DNA of 64,000 bases from Clostridium cadaveris (GTDB lineage: Bacteria; Bacillota; Clostridia; Clostridiales; Clostridiaceae). The notes beneath the pieces were generated by a model. That model saw only the letters and a program-made list of their open reading frames with translations. It was not told the DNA's origin and ran no database searches. The DNA lies in assembly GCF_020911725.1 (NCBI RefSeq), contig NZ_CP076620.1:1120501-1184500 (forward strand). The letters run 5' to 3'. How positions within the stretch are numbered: position 1 is the first letter of the stretch; each line of letters starts with the position of its first letter. The translations under genes were made by a program, and so were the position numbers. Of the stretch, positions 53,112 to 62,792 are shown one piece after another.

Positions 53112-54695
53112 ATGGAAACAACTTATGGTGTCTTAGCGCTTTTGCCAGCAATTGTAGCTATCGCATTATGTTTTGCTACAAAACAGGTACTTATTTCATT
53201 GTTTGCCGGACTTTTTGCAGGGTGTTTAGTTATTAATCATTGGAACCCTATATTTGGAGTTACTTATGCATTAGAAACTATAGTTACTAACATGTCAGAG
53301 AATGTCACACTGCTATTATTTACTTTATTTATGGGTGTAGGAATTTCTTTTATTTGGAGGCTTGGTGGAAGCTTTGCGTTAGCTGATGCTGCAAAGAGGA
53401 AATTCAAAAAAAGACGTTCAATATGTTTAGGAACTTGGGGCCTAGGAATGGCAACTTCAATCAATGACTGCCTAGTTGCTGCGGTTGATGGTAACGTATT
53501 CAGAGATATATGTAAAGATTATAGAATTTCATCTGAGAAATTCTCATATGTACTTGATGCTACAGCAGCACCATCCGCTGCTTTATTCTTATCAGACTGG
53601 ATTGCTTATCAAATAGGAATGATTGGACAAGGACTTGATATTGCAGGAATAACTGAAATTCAGCCAGTTGCAGCTTATATTAAAAGTATACCTTTTAATA
53701 TGTACTCTATATTAACTCTTATTTTTGTAGGTGTACTTATGTATACTGGAAAAGACTATGGTCCTATGTTAAAGGCTGAAATGAGATGCATGACTACTGG
53801 AGAGTTTACAAGACCTGGTGCTAATCCAATGCTAGATGTTTCTTCTGACCTTGGAGAACCTAAAAAGACAAGGCCTATGATTAAATCTTTTGTTCTTCCT
53901 ATAGTACTAGCTCTTACAACAATTATTGCAGGTATTTTATATACAGGCAGAGCAGGATTTCCAAACGGAATTATGGCTGTATTAGAAAACTGCGATGCTC
54001 AAACAGCACTTTTATGGGGATCTTTTGTAATGGCTGTTAGTGGTATGATAATAGCATTAGTTAGTAAAATTATGACATTTGAAGAAACTATGGCTACAGT
54101 AGTAGATGGATTTAAACTTATGTCATTGACAGGTGCTATATTAGTTATGGCATGGTCATTAGGGGCAATAACTAAGGAAATGGGACTAGCAGCCTTCGTA
54201 GTTCAGCTTGTTGGAGATAGTATTCCATTTGGACTTTTGCCACCAATCGTATTTGGAATATCAATAATTATAGCTTTTGCTACTGGTACATCATGGGGAA
54301 CTATGGCAATAATGACTCCACTTGCAATTCCACTAGCTTATTCTATAACTGGAGATATAAATATCACAGTAGGTATGTGTGGAGCAGTTTTATCAGGAGC
54401 TCTGTTTGGAGACCACTCCTCACCAGTATCAGATACTACAGTTATGGCATCACTATTCTCAGGTGCTGACCACATAGATCACGTAAAAACTCAGCTTCCT
54501 TATGTGGCAACAGTTGGATTTGTAATAGCTATTTTATATACTATATTTGGATTTACAGGTATAAGTCCATTTACACTTCTTCCAATAGGAGTTGTAATGG
54601 AAATATTGTTGATGCATTTACTTCATAAATATTATTTAAAGAAGTATGATATACATGAAGATTATTCTTTATCTATGACTGCAGATCATAAATAA
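53112..54695 (+). CDS. NhaC-family Na+/H+ or amino-acid antiporter
   Basis: A 527-residue membrane protein with about twelve segments. NhaC-type motifs are SINDCLVAAVDGNVFRD, the unwound-helix FATGTSWGTMAIMTPLAIP and ALFGDHSSPVSDTTVMAS. Many family members carry amino acids or organic acids in exchange for Na+ or H+. ATG 53112 follows AGGGGG. Regulation by the local sigma-54 activator suggests it moves the pathway's substrate or product. Confidence 0.88.
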   Translation: METTYGVLALLPAIVAIALCFATKQVLISLFAGLFAGCLVINHWNPIFGVTYALETIVTNMSENVTLLLFTLFMGVGISFIWRLGGSFALADAAKRKFKKRRSICLGTWGLGMATSINDCLVAAVDGNVFRDICKDYRISSEKFSYVLDATAAPSAALFLSDWIAYQIGMIGQGLDIAGITEIQPVAAYIKSIPFNMYSILTLIFVGVLMYTGKDYGPMLKAEMRCMTTGEFTRPGANPMLDVSSDLGEPKKTRPMIKSFVLPIVLALTTIIAGILYTGRAGFPNGIMAVLENCDAQTALLWGSFVMAVSGMIIALVSKIMTFEETMATVVDGFKLMSLTGAILVMAWSLGAITKEMGLAAFVVQLVGDSIPFGLLPPIVFGISIIIAFATGTSWGTMAIMTPLAIPLAYSITGDINITVGMCGAVLSGALFGDHSSPVSDTTVMASLFSGADHIDHVKTQLPYVATVGFVIAILYTIFGFTGISPFTLLPIGVVMEILLMHLLHKYYLKKYDIHEDYSLSMTADHK

Positions 54696-54734
54696 AATCT
54701 AATATAATAAATAAGCGTACTTTAAATTTAATAT

Positions 54735-54782
54735 AAAAAGAACTTCGGAATTTATCATAGTTTTCTCCGAAGTTCTTTTTAT
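54735..54782 (+). terminator. Terminator after the NhaC-type gene
   Basis: AAAAAGAACTTCGGA and TCCGAAGTTCTTTTT form a perfect 15-bp stem. Confidence 0.88.
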
Positions 54783-54844
54783 TTATAATTGATAGTATTT
54801 GATATATAATAAAGAGTAACATTTTATATTGAGAGAGGTAAAAT

Positions 54845-56035
54845 ATGAATTTAAAACACAACAAATCCTTAGACATAAGATATTCAATGATCCACGGATT
54901 ATATTGGATGACTTATTGTGCCATGATTGGATATGCGTCGATATTTTTACTTAATAAAGGATTCAATAATTCGTTAATAGGTGTGATTTTGGCTGCTTCC
55001 AACATTATTGCCGCTGTAGCACAGCCAACTTTTGCTGCTTATGCAGATAGCAAAAGAAAAATATCGTTAAAAAATTTAATAAGTTTAATCGTAATAATGA
55101 TAATAGGAGGTTCTATTTCGGTAAATTTTTTCAAATCACCGTCTGTGGCACTTATAATTTTAATTATAGTAGTTTTTACACTAACTATGTCTCTTCAACC
55201 ATTGATAAATTCTCTATCTTTCGAATTTGAAAGTCATGGTTATGAAGTTAATTTTGGACTTGCAAGAGGAATTGGATCTGTATCTTACGCAGTAATATCA
55301 TTACTTCTTGGATATGTAGTGGAAAAGCACAACCCTGAGGTTTTACCTATATTTTATGTACTGCTCACATGTGGACTTATTATATTCATCTATACATTTT
55401 CTCTTCCTAAGGGAGTGAATAGTAGCATAGCTCATGAGAGGCATCGGGTAAAAAGTGGAAGTGACATAAGTATTATTGGATTCTGTAAGAAATATAAGAA
55501 ATTCATGCTTTTTCTTTTGGGAGTTATATGTGTTTTCTTAGATCATACTATAATCAATAACTTTTTTATTCAAGTTATGACTAATGTAGGAGGCACCAGT
55601 AAAGATATGGGGAATGCCATATTTCTTGCAGCGGTATTAGAACTTCCAACTATGTCTTTGTTTGCTAAAATGAAAGATAAGATAAGTTGCAAAAAACTTA
55701 TTATGATTTCTGGAATAGCATTTTCTGTAAAACATATCATAACTTATTTTGCAACATCTGTAGCAATTATATATTTAGCTCAAGTAATTCAAATTGCAGG
55801 CTATGCATTATTCATACCAGCCTCTGTATATTATGTAAGCAGACTTATAGATAAGAGTGATATGATTAAAGGACAAGCATTAGTTACTGGAGCAATAACA
55901 ATAAGTGGAGTATTTGCAAGTTTATCAGGAGGAATACTTATTGATACTTTAGGAGTGAATTCAATGCTTTTAATTGGAGCTATAGTATCTATCCTTGGAA
56001 CAATATTGATTTTTTTTACAACCGAAGAAGTTTAA
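54845..56035 (+). CDS. MFS transporter
   Basis: A 396-residue major facilitator with twelve predicted segments; ADSKRKISLKN is the loop 2-3 motif region and QPTFAAYADSK precedes it. It resembles the oligosaccharide/nucleoside-like (LacY/NupG) branch in the N-terminal layout (YSMIHGLYWMTYCAMIGYAS). Substrate unknown. ATG follows GAGAGAGG. It stands behind the NhaC terminator, so it is probably outside the sigma-54 regulon. Confidence 0.87.
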   Translation: MNLKHNKSLDIRYSMIHGLYWMTYCAMIGYASIFLLNKGFNNSLIGVILAASNIIAAVAQPTFAAYADSKRKISLKNLISLIVIMIIGGSISVNFFKSPSVALIILIIVVFTLTMSLQPLINSLSFEFESHGYEVNFGLARGIGSVSYAVISLLLGYVVEKHNPEVLPIFYVLLTCGLIIFIYTFSLPKGVNSSIAHERHRVKSGSDISIIGFCKKYKKFMLFLLGVICVFLDHTIINNFFIQVMTNVGGTSKDMGNAIFLAAVLELPTMSLFAKMKDKISCKKLIMISGIAFSVKHIITYFATSVAIIYLAQVIQIAGYALFIPASVYYVSRLIDKSDMIKGQALVTGAITISGVFASLSGGILIDTLGVNSMLLIGAIVSILGTILIFFTTEEV

Positions 56036-56041
56036 ATTATT

Positions 56042-56073
56042 AAAAAGGAGTCTCACAAAAGAGACTCTTTTAA
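56042..56073. terminator. Terminator between convergent MFS and DUF5684 genes
   Basis: AAAAGGAGTCTC and GAGACTCTTTT form a stem with T/A runs on both sides. Confidence 0.82.
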
Positions 56074-56477
56074 ACATCATAAACATTTGGATTATTGTAC
56101 TCATTACTGCCAAAGGCTAGGATAAATAAAAAGATTACATCTAGAAAGATAAGTCCTAAAGTGAATCCTATACCTTTACCAAAAGCTTTAGATAGATTGT
56201 ACCAAATTATTATTGCTAGGATAAGTTTAACATAAGGGATGAAGCCTAATATAACTAGCCACGGACTTAAACCGCATATTTTCAAAAGTATTATAGTATT
56301 GTATATGGGAATAATAGACTTCCAGCCATCTTGTCCAGCTTTCTCAAAGATTTTCCACATGGGAAGGATGCTGATCAAGAAAATAAGAACAAGCCACACA
56401 GAATATACGGAAAATTGCGCAAATTGAGGAAAGAAAGAGTTAGAACTACGGATGAGAAGTAAAAAAGATGAAATCAT
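56070..56477 (-). CDS. DUF5684 membrane protein (135 aa)
   Basis: Four hydrophobic segments and the family stretch MWKIFEKAGQDGWKSIIPIY followed by NLSKAFGKGIGFTLGLIFL. DUF5684 proteins are small integral membrane proteins with no known function. ATG follows AAGGAGGTG. Single gene. Confidence 0.85.
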   Translation of the reverse strand: MISSFLLLIRSSNSFFPQFAQFSVYSVWLVLIFLISILPMWKIFEKAGQDGWKSIIPIYNTIILLKICGLSPWLVILGFIPYVKLILAIIIWYNLSKAFGKGIGFTLGLIFLDVIFLFILAFGSNEYNNPNVYDV

Positions 56478-56596
56478 AAATACACCTCCTTATAATATAT
56501 AATTATACAATATTATGGTAAAAAAATACATAAATCATAGAAAATATTATATTTTTTTGATATAATATTTATAAAATATTTCAAGGGGGAATGATA

Positions 56597-57154
56597 ATGT
56601 CACAGACCACCAAGAAAGCACTTGCCGCTTCACTTAAAAAACTTTTGGGAGAAAAGCCTCTTGATAAAATAACGATTATAGACATAGTAGAAGATTGTGA
56701 GGTAAATAGGCAAACTTTCTACTATCATTTTAAGGATATTTATGATTTAGTCGAATGGACTTTTTTAAATGAGTCAATAAAAGCTATTGATGGAAACAAT
56801 ACTTATGATACATGGCAGCAGGGATTTTTACAGATATTTGAGTATGTGCTTTCAAATAAGGCACTTGTTATAAATGTGTTTCATTCTGTTGCCCGTGAGC
56901 ATTTAGAATATTATCTTTATAAAGAAACTTATGATCTGCTGATTGGAGTAGTTGAGGAAATAGCTGTTGACATGTCAGTAAGAGATGAAGATAAAGCTTT
57001 TATAGCAGATTTTTATAAATTTGCTTTTGTAGGGCTTATGATTGACTGGATAAGAAAAGGAATGAAGGAGAATCCATCAGTTATTATTGATAAGCTAAGT
57101 ATACTTATCCAAGGTGATGTAAAAAAAGCCCTTGAAAAGTATAGAACTGATTAA
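56597..57154 (+). CDS. TetR/AcrR-family regulator (DhaS-like)
   Basis: A 185-residue repressor. The N-terminal helix-turn-helix (KITIIDIVEDCEVNRQTFYY, then HFKDIYDLVEW) is of the TetR type with a DhaS/YbiH-like C-terminal domain. ATG 56597 is preferred over 56591 because AGGGGGA is 7 bases upstream. It precedes the oleate hydratase gene, separated by a strong terminator, and is the likely regulator of that gene in response to fatty acids. Confidence 0.87.
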   Translation: MSQTTKKALAASLKKLLGEKPLDKITIIDIVEDCEVNRQTFYYHFKDIYDLVEWTFLNESIKAIDGNNTYDTWQQGFLQIFEYVLSNKALVINVFHSVAREHLEYYLYKETYDLLIGVVEEIAVDMSVRDEDKAFIADFYKFAFVGLMIDWIRKGMKENPSVIIDKLSILIQGDVKKALEKYRTD

Positions 57155-57192
57155 AATTTAGACAAATTATATGATGTGTATAAAGTTTTTAC

Positions 57193-57235
57193 AAAAATAA
57201 CGCTGTGCCTAAAATTTTGGCACAGCGTTATTTTT
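57193..57235 (+). terminator. Terminator between the TetR and oleate hydratase genes
   Basis: AAAAATAACGCTGTGCC and GGCACAGCGTTATTTTT form a perfect 17-bp stem. Confidence 0.92.
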
Positions 57236-57301
57236 GTCTATATTAATGATTTAAAAAAAGGATTATTATTTATTCATAAAATAGATAAAGGTGGTATTTA
57301 T

Positions 57302-59071
57302 ATGTATTATAGTAATGGAAACTATGAAGCTTTTGCACATCCTGAAAAACCAGCTAATGTTGATAGAAAATCAGCTTATCTTGTAGGCTCAGGCCTTGCA
57401 TCTCTTGCAGCAGCTTGCTTTCTTGTACGTGATGGACAGATGAAAGGAGAGCATATTCATATTTTAGAGGAATTAAAACTTCCTGGTGGTGCTTGCGACG
57501 GAATTAAAGATCACGAAAAAGGCTTTATTATACGTGGCGGTCGTGAAATGGAAAATCACTTTGAGTGCCTATGGGATTTATTCCGTTCCATTCCTTCAAT
57601 AGAAACTGAGGGAGTTTCAGTTTTAGATGAATACTATTGGCTAAACAAGCATGATCCAAATTATTCTCTTATGAGAGCTACAATAAATCGTGGAGAAGAT
57701 GCACATACCGATGGAAAGTTTGGACTTTCAGAAAAAGCATCTATGGAAATAGTAAAATTATTTATGACAAAAGACGAAGATTTATATGATAAAAAAATAG
57801 AGGATGTATTTACTGAAGAATTCTTTTCATCTAATTTCTGGCTATATTGGCGTACAATGTTTGCTTTTGAGGAATGGCATAGTGCTCTTGAAATGAAATT
57901 ATACATTCAACGTTTTATACATCATATAGGAGGACTTCCTGATTTTAGTGCTTTAAAGTTTACGAAGTATAATCAATATGAATCTCTTATACTTCCTATG
58001 GTTAAGTATCTTGAAAGCCATGGCGTAAATTTTCAATATGATACAAAGGTTACTAACGTTATTTTTGATATAAGCAAAGATAAGAAAGTAGCAAAACAAA
58101 TTGTATGTATCCATGAAGGGAAAAAGGAAACTATTGATTTAGTTGAAGATGACCTTGTATTTGTAACCAATGGAAGTTGCACTGAAAATTCATCTCTTGG
58201 AGATGATAATCATGCACCAGAATTTAAAATTGAGAACGGAGGCTGTTGGGATCTTTGGAGGAACATCGCATCTCAAGACCCTTCCTTTGGACATCCGGAT
58301 AAGTTCTGTACAAATACGAAACTTACAAACTGGGAATCAGCTACTGTTACAACTTTAGATAATAGAATTCCAAAATATATTGAGAAAATATGCAAGAGAG
58401 ATCCTTTTAGCGGTAAGGTTGTCACAGGAGGAATAATAACAGTTAAGGATTCAAGTTGGCTTATGAGCTACACACTTAATCGTCAGCCTCATTTTAAGGA
58501 ACAGCCAAAAGATCAACTAGTAGTGTGGGTTTATGGATTATTTACAGATGTACCAGGAGATTATATTAAGAAGCCTATGAGAGAATGTACGGGTATTGAA
58601 ATAACAGAAGAGTGGCTTTATCATATGGGAGTACCAGAAAGGGAAATTCATGATATGGCAGTGAATTCTGCTCATTGCGTGCCATGTATGATGCCATATA
58701 TTACAGCTTTTTTCATGCCAAGAACAAAAGGTGATAGACCAAAAGTTGTTCCTGATGGATGTGTTAATTTTGCATTCATAGGACAATTTGCAGATACAGT
58801 TCGTGATACAGTATTCACTACTGAATATTCAGTAAGAACTGCTATGGAAGCAGTATATACACTTTTAAATGTTGATCGTGGTGTACCAGAAGTATTTAAT
58901 TCCTGCTATGACATCCGTGTGCTTCTTGATTCAACTTCAAAGATGATGGATGGAAAAAAAGTAGTTGATATGAAACTTCCATGGACAGCTAACATTGTTA
59001 AAAAGATAGCTTTAAAGAAGGTTTCAGGAACAGTGATTGAAGATCTTTTGAAAAGATATAATATTATATAA
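57302..59071 (+). CDS. ohyA: Oleate hydratase (myosin-cross-reactive antigen family)
   Basis: A 589-residue FAD-dependent hydratase adding water to the cis-9 double bond of unsaturated fatty acids, forming 10-hydroxystearate from oleate. FAD-binding [15 protein letters not shown] near residue 30, [16 protein letters not shown], the catalytic-region [13 protein letters not shown], and a C-terminal [16 protein letters not shown] are family marks. ATG 57302 follows AAGGTGG; the frame open to 57176 runs through the terminator and is not coding. In Firmicutes it detoxifies host or environmental fatty acids. Confidence 0.95.
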   Translation: MYYSNGNYEAFAHPEKPANVDRKSAYLVGSGLASLAAACFLVRDGQMKGEHIHILEELKLPGGACDGIKDHEKGFIIRGGREMENHFECLWDLFRSIPSIETEGVSVLDEYYWLNKHDPNYSLMRATINRGEDAHTDGKFGLSEKASMEIVKLFMTKDEDLYDKKIEDVFTEEFFSSNFWLYWRTMFAFEEWHSALEMKLYIQRFIHHIGGLPDFSALKFTKYNQYESLILPMVKYLESHGVNFQYDTKVTNVIFDISKDKKVAKQIVCIHEGKKETIDLVEDDLVFVTNGSCTENSSLGDDNHAPEFKIENGGCWDLWRNIASQDPSFGHPDKFCTNTKLTNWESATVTTLDNRIPKYIEKICKRDPFSGKVVTGGIITVKDSSWLMSYTLNRQPHFKEQPKDQLVVWVYGLFTDVPGDYIKKPMRECTGIEITEEWLYHMGVPEREIHDMAVNSAHCVPCMMPYITAFFMPRTKGDRPKVVPDGCVNFAFIGQFADTVRDTVFTTEYSVRTAMEAVYTLLNVDRGVPEVFNSCYDIRVLLDSTSKMMDGKKVVDMKLPWTANIVKKIALKKVSGTVIEDLLKRYNII

Positions 59072-59096
59072 TGAATAGATGATTTTTAGATGAAAT

Positions 59097-59154
59097 AAAA
59101 TAGACATTAAACCTATCTAAAGTTCTCTTTATAGTCGGTTTGATGTCTATTTTT
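59097..59154. terminator. Terminator between oleate hydratase and convergent lipoprotein genes
   Basis: AAAATAGACAT and ATGTCTATTTT, with inner AAACC/GGTTT pairing, and T runs. Confidence 0.82.
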
Positions 59155-59166
59155 CATGTTAAAAAC

Positions 59167-59733
59167 TTATTTAACGCCTAAAGTATTTTTCGCATCTTTA
59201 ACTAATTTGTCTAATTCCATTCTAGCATCATGAGGGGCTTTGCCTATATCTTTAAAACCTGTAATCATTTCTTCCTTAGTTGAAGAGCCATAATCCTTAA
59301 CTTTTGTAGAGTAAGTCTCATTAAATTTATCAATTGAAGCTATAGTTTTATCTATAGAATCCATTACATCTTTATTCAACTTATCCACCTCAGTAGTACC
59401 TTTTTTGACATTAGTTTCTAAATCCTTTTTTAATGATGTTAATTGAGTTCTTAAATCTCCATAGGCGGTTCCATATCCTGTTATAAATTCTTCATTTGTT
59501 CCTTTAAAGCTGTAGTTATCAGAATATATGTTGTAATCGTTTGAAAGTGCAGAATTACCTAAATGATGAGTATATCTATCATTTAAGTATTTTACATATT
59601 CTTCTTTTGTAGTTGCAGTATCTGATGAAGAATTATTGTTATCAGAAGATGCTTTATCATTACCGCAACCAACAAGTCCTATCATAAATATAGATAATAC
59701 AATTAATAAAAGTGATCTTAATTTTATTTTCAT
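59167..59733 (-). CDS. Lipoprotein of unknown function (188 aa)
   Basis: The signal peptide ends in GLVGC (Cys23), a lipobox, followed by an Asp/Ser/Asn-rich linker and a helical, Lys/Glu-rich body with coiled-coil character (LKKDLETNVKKGTTEVDKLN). No family recognised. ATG follows AGGAGG. It is anchored on the outer face of the membrane. Confidence 0.8.
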   Translation of the reverse strand: MKIKLRSLLLIVLSIFMIGLVGCGNDKASSDNNNSSSDTATTKEEYVKYLNDRYTHHLGNSALSNDYNIYSDNYSFKGTNEEFITGYGTAYGDLRTQLTSLKKDLETNVKKGTTEVDKLNKDVMDSIDKTIASIDKFNETYSTKVKDYGSSTKEEMITGFKDIGKAPHDARMELDKLVKDAKNTLGVK

Positions 59734-59851
59734 TTTATTTTCCTCCTTAGAATTTATACTTATAGTTTGCTTAGAATAAATATTAATATTCAGTTCATTA
59801 TTATGTTAATGGTATAATATAAAATATATATAATAAGTTAGGAGAAGAGAG

Positions 59852-60529
59852 ATGCTAGAAGGATTAAAAATTAAATTAACTGAAATCGCTAAGAGAGCAG
59901 ATGCAGATGGCTTATGTAAGCATAAATCAGGAAATTTCAGTATAAGAGATGAGTCTACAGGATATGTTCTAGTTACACCATCAGGAGTGTCTAGAGATAA
60001 ACTTACAACAAACCATATTTGTGTTGTAGACATAGATATGAATTTGATAGAAGTAAATGAGGATGTACGTCCTACTAGTGAACTTCTTATGCATGTAGAA
60101 GCGTATAAATGCAGACCGGATGTAAAGGCTATAGTACACACTCATTCAAAGTTTGCCACAGCTTTCTCAGTACTAAATAAAGAAATACCACCTATAGTAT
60201 ATGAAATAGTGAATATTGTTGGAGGAGAGGGGATTATAAAGGTCGCGCCTTATGCAAGACCAGGTACAGCGGATTTGGCAAATAGCATCAAAAAACCTAT
60301 TAAAGATGCAGATGCGTGTTTGATGGCTAATCATGGTGTTTTGGCAGTATCTAAAGAAAGCATAGATGATGCTTTTTTAAAGGCATCTTATGTAGAAGAG
60401 GTTGCTGAAATTTATTATAGAACTTTACTTATAAATGGCGGAAAAGAACCAAAGACAATAGCACAAAGCGAGCTTGGTAAATGGTCATATCCAGAACAAA
60501 TAAAATTAAATGACAAAGATAAAAAGTAG
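59852..60529 (+). CDS. Class II aldolase/adducin family protein
   Basis: A 225-residue zinc aldolase-type protein related to L-fuculose-phosphate aldolase: GNFSIRDE, VTPSGV, metal-binding HTHSKFATAFS, APYARPGTADLA and NHGVLAVSKE with a third His. It would split or form a phosphorylated sugar; the substrate is not determined and no sugar kinase is adjacent. ATG follows AGGAGAAG. An aldo/keto reductase relic overlaps its end. Confidence 0.87.
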   Translation: MLEGLKIKLTEIAKRADADGLCKHKSGNFSIRDESTGYVLVTPSGVSRDKLTTNHICVVDIDMNLIEVNEDVRPTSELLMHVEAYKCRPDVKAIVHTHSKFATAFSVLNKEIPPIVYEIVNIVGGEGIIKVAPYARPGTADLANSIKKPIKDADACLMANHGVLAVSKESIDDAFLKASYVEEVAEIYYRTLLINGGKEPKTIAQSELGKWSYPEQIKLNDKDKK

Positions 60530-60835
60530 TATTAGAAGATATAACTATACAGGCATGGGCTCCATTCCAATATGGATTCTTTGAAGGTGTGTTTTTAGAT
60601 AATGACAAATTTCCTGAACTAAATAAAAAAAATAGATGAGATAGCAAAGGAAAATAGAGTATCAAACACAGCTATAGCTATAGCATGGATACTTAGACAT
60701 CCGGTAAAAATTAAAACAATAGTTGGAACTACAAACAAAAAGCGTATACAGGACATAGCAAGAGCATCAGAAATTGAAATAACAAGGCAGCAGTGGCATG
60801 AGATATACAGAGCAACTGGAAATAAATTGACTTAA
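60529..60835 (+). pseudogene. Aldo/keto reductase C-terminal relic
   Basis: One frame encodes IQAWAPFQYGFFEG, then a frameshift in an A8 run leads to IDEIAKENRVSNTAIAIAWI, LRHPVKIKTIVGTTN and the terminal QWHEIYRATGNKLT. This is the last third of an aldo/keto reductase; the catalytic N-terminal part is missing. Confidence 0.72.
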
Positions 60836-60864
60836 TTAAAATATCAGTAAGGTGAATGCAAAAG

Positions 60865-61839
60865 ATGAATACACAATTTAAAGAATTTTTTCAATCAAAA
60901 ACAGTAAAGATGGCTTTATCAGCCACTATAGCTATATTTATAGCAAATAAAATAGGACTTCAGTTTGGAGTTACATCAGGGGTAATTGCTATCCTAAGTA
61001 TATTAAACACAAAGAAAGAGGCTATAAAGGTAGGAGTAAAGAGGATTTTCTCATGTACCATAGCCATACTTTTATCAGGTGCACTTTATATTGCATTAGG
61101 AAACAGTACAATAATATTTGGTTTGTTTCTTCTTATATTTATTCCGATAACTAAAAAGTTAAATTTAGAAGAGGGAATAACAATAGGTGCCGTTTTATCC
61201 ACACATCTTTTAATAAGCAATAATATAAATTTTCAATGGGTAATCAATGAATTTATATTATCTATAATAGGTATTGGAGTAGCACTTATATTTAATTTAT
61301 ATACTCCATCTTTGGAAGAGGAATTTTTAAGGAATAAAGAAATAATAGAAGACAAATATAAAAGCATTTTATCAGAGATGGCATTAAGACTGCTTATGGA
61401 CTTTGAACTTCAGACAGAACAGGTGGACATAGAGAAAGTAGAAAAGCTAATATTAGATACAAGGGAAATTGCTTACAAAATAAATAACAATTATTTATTT
61501 AAAAATGATTGCTATTATATTAATTATATGGATATGAGAATAATGCAGCTGGATACTATAAGGAGAATGAAGAATCATTTTGAAAGACTCAATATGAAGT
61601 ATGAGCAAGCAGTGATTCTATCAGAGTTTACTTTGAATGTATCCGTAAATGTTCATGAGAAAAATGATTGTATTAAACTTATTGAAGAATTACAGATTCT
61701 TAGAGAAGAGTATAAGAAAATGGAACTTCCAAAAACAAGAGAGGAATTTGAAAATAGAGCAACACTATTTCAATTCCTAAATGATTTAGAGGATCTTCTT
61801 ACAATAAAGAAAGAATTCAAAAAGAATAATTGCAAATAA
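60865..61839 (+). CDS. ArAE/DUF939-type membrane protein (aromatic acid exporter family)
   Basis: A 324-residue protein. The N-terminal 150 residues hold five to six membrane segments with KTVKMALSATIAIFIANKIG and ILNTKKEAIKVGVKRI, typical of the ArAE_1 domain; the cytoplasmic C-terminal half is helical with long coiled-coil stretches. ATG 60865 is preferred (AAGGTG 10 bases upstream) over 60856. Export of aromatic acids is a family inference. Confidence 0.85.
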   Translation: MNTQFKEFFQSKTVKMALSATIAIFIANKIGLQFGVTSGVIAILSILNTKKEAIKVGVKRIFSCTIAILLSGALYIALGNSTIIFGLFLLIFIPITKKLNLEEGITIGAVLSTHLLISNNINFQWVINEFILSIIGIGVALIFNLYTPSLEEEFLRNKEIIEDKYKSILSEMALRLLMDFELQTEQVDIEKVEKLILDTREIAYKINNNYLFKNDCYYINYMDMRIMQLDTIRRMKNHFERLNMKYEQAVILSEFTLNVSVNVHEKNDCIKLIEELQILREEYKKMELPKTREEFENRATLFQFLNDLEDLLTIKKEFKKNNCK

Positions 61840-61926
61840 ATAGGACCGCCATGAAGTGTGCCTTCAAATGTTAGATATATTTTACTTAATATTTGTGGTG
61901 TACTTTGTAGGCGTAGTCCTATTTTT
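61839..61926 (+). terminator. Unusually long hairpin (about 86 nt) with T tail
   Basis: AATAGGAC/GTCCTATT, CGCC/GGCG, AAGTGTGCC/GGTGTACTT and CAAATGTTA/TAATATTTG stack into one hairpin with small internal loops and a 13-base loop (61874-61886), then five T residues. It can terminate transcription but is much longer than other terminators here. Confidence 0.65.
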
Positions 61927-62024
61927 ATATTACAAAACTGTAATGTTAATGCAACAAAGATACATATATAAACTCAACTATCTAGGATAAAATAAGTAGT
62001 ATAACAAAGATGGAGGAGTAAGAA

Positions 62025-62792
62025 ATGAAGAAGATATTAAGTGTAGAAAAAATTGAAAAATATTATGGTAATAAAGGTAATGTTACAAAGGCTATAGATA
62101 ATATAAGTTTTAGAGTAGCAGAAGGGGAATTTGTTGGTATAATGGGACCATCAGGAAGTGGAAAAACAACATTACTTAATTGTATATCTACAATAGATAC
62201 TGTTACTACAGGAAGTATAATAATAAACGACAAGGATATAACAAGATTAAAATCTAAATCCCTAGATAAATTTAGACAAAATGAACTTGGTTTTGTATTT
62301 CAAGATTTTAATCTTCTTGATACTTTAACAGCGTATGAAAACATAGCTTTAGCATTAACTATAAAGGGAGAGAAAACTTCTAATATAGATGAAAAAATAA
62401 AATCAGTGGCTAAATATTTAGAGATAGATGAGATTTTAAGTAAGTATCCCTATCAGATGTCAGGTGGACAAAAACAGAGAGTTGCATCGGCAAGAGCAAT
62501 AGTTACAGATCCATCACTTATACTTGCAGATGAACCAACAGGAGCTTTAGACTCTAAATCGGCAAGACTACTTCTTGAACGATTTGAAACATTAAATAAT
62601 GATTTAAATGCTACAATACTTATGGTAACTCACGATGCATTCACAGCCAGTTATGCACATAGAATTTTATTTATAAAGGATGGAAAGATTTTTAGTGAAT
62701 TAGTTAGAGGTAAGAATAGCAGAAAGGAGTTCTTTAATAGAATAATTGAGGTTATTACTCTTCTTGGGGGGGATGACAATAATGTATTATAA
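62025..62792 (+). CDS. ABC transporter ATPase (BceA-like, antimicrobial peptide type)
   Basis: A 255-residue ATPase of the MacB/BceA group: Walker A GPSGSGKT, Q-loop FVFQDFNLLDTL, signature MSGGQKQR, Walker B LILADEPTGALD and H-loop VTHD. ATG follows GGAGGAG. The FtsX-type permease starts 11 bases before its stop. BceAB systems sense and remove peptide antibiotics with a BceRS two-component system, not seen in this window. Confidence 0.9.
   Translation: MKKILSVEKIEKYYGNKGNVTKAIDNISFRVAEGEFVGIMGPSGSGKTTLLNCISTIDTVTTGSIIINDKDITRLKSKSLDKFRQNELGFVFQDFNLLDTLTAYENIALALTIKGEKTSNIDEKIKSVAKYLEIDEILSKYPYQMSGGQKQRVASARAIVTDPSLILADEPTGALDSKSARLLLERFETLNNDLNATILMVTHDAFTASYAHRILFIKDGKIFSELVRGKNSRKEFFNRIIEVITLLGGDDNNVL

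Noticed and set aside
57176-57301. Longer oleate hydratase N-terminus
   Set aside because: The extension runs through a perfect terminator hairpin; ATG 57302 has the ribosome binding site and the family's usual N-terminus.
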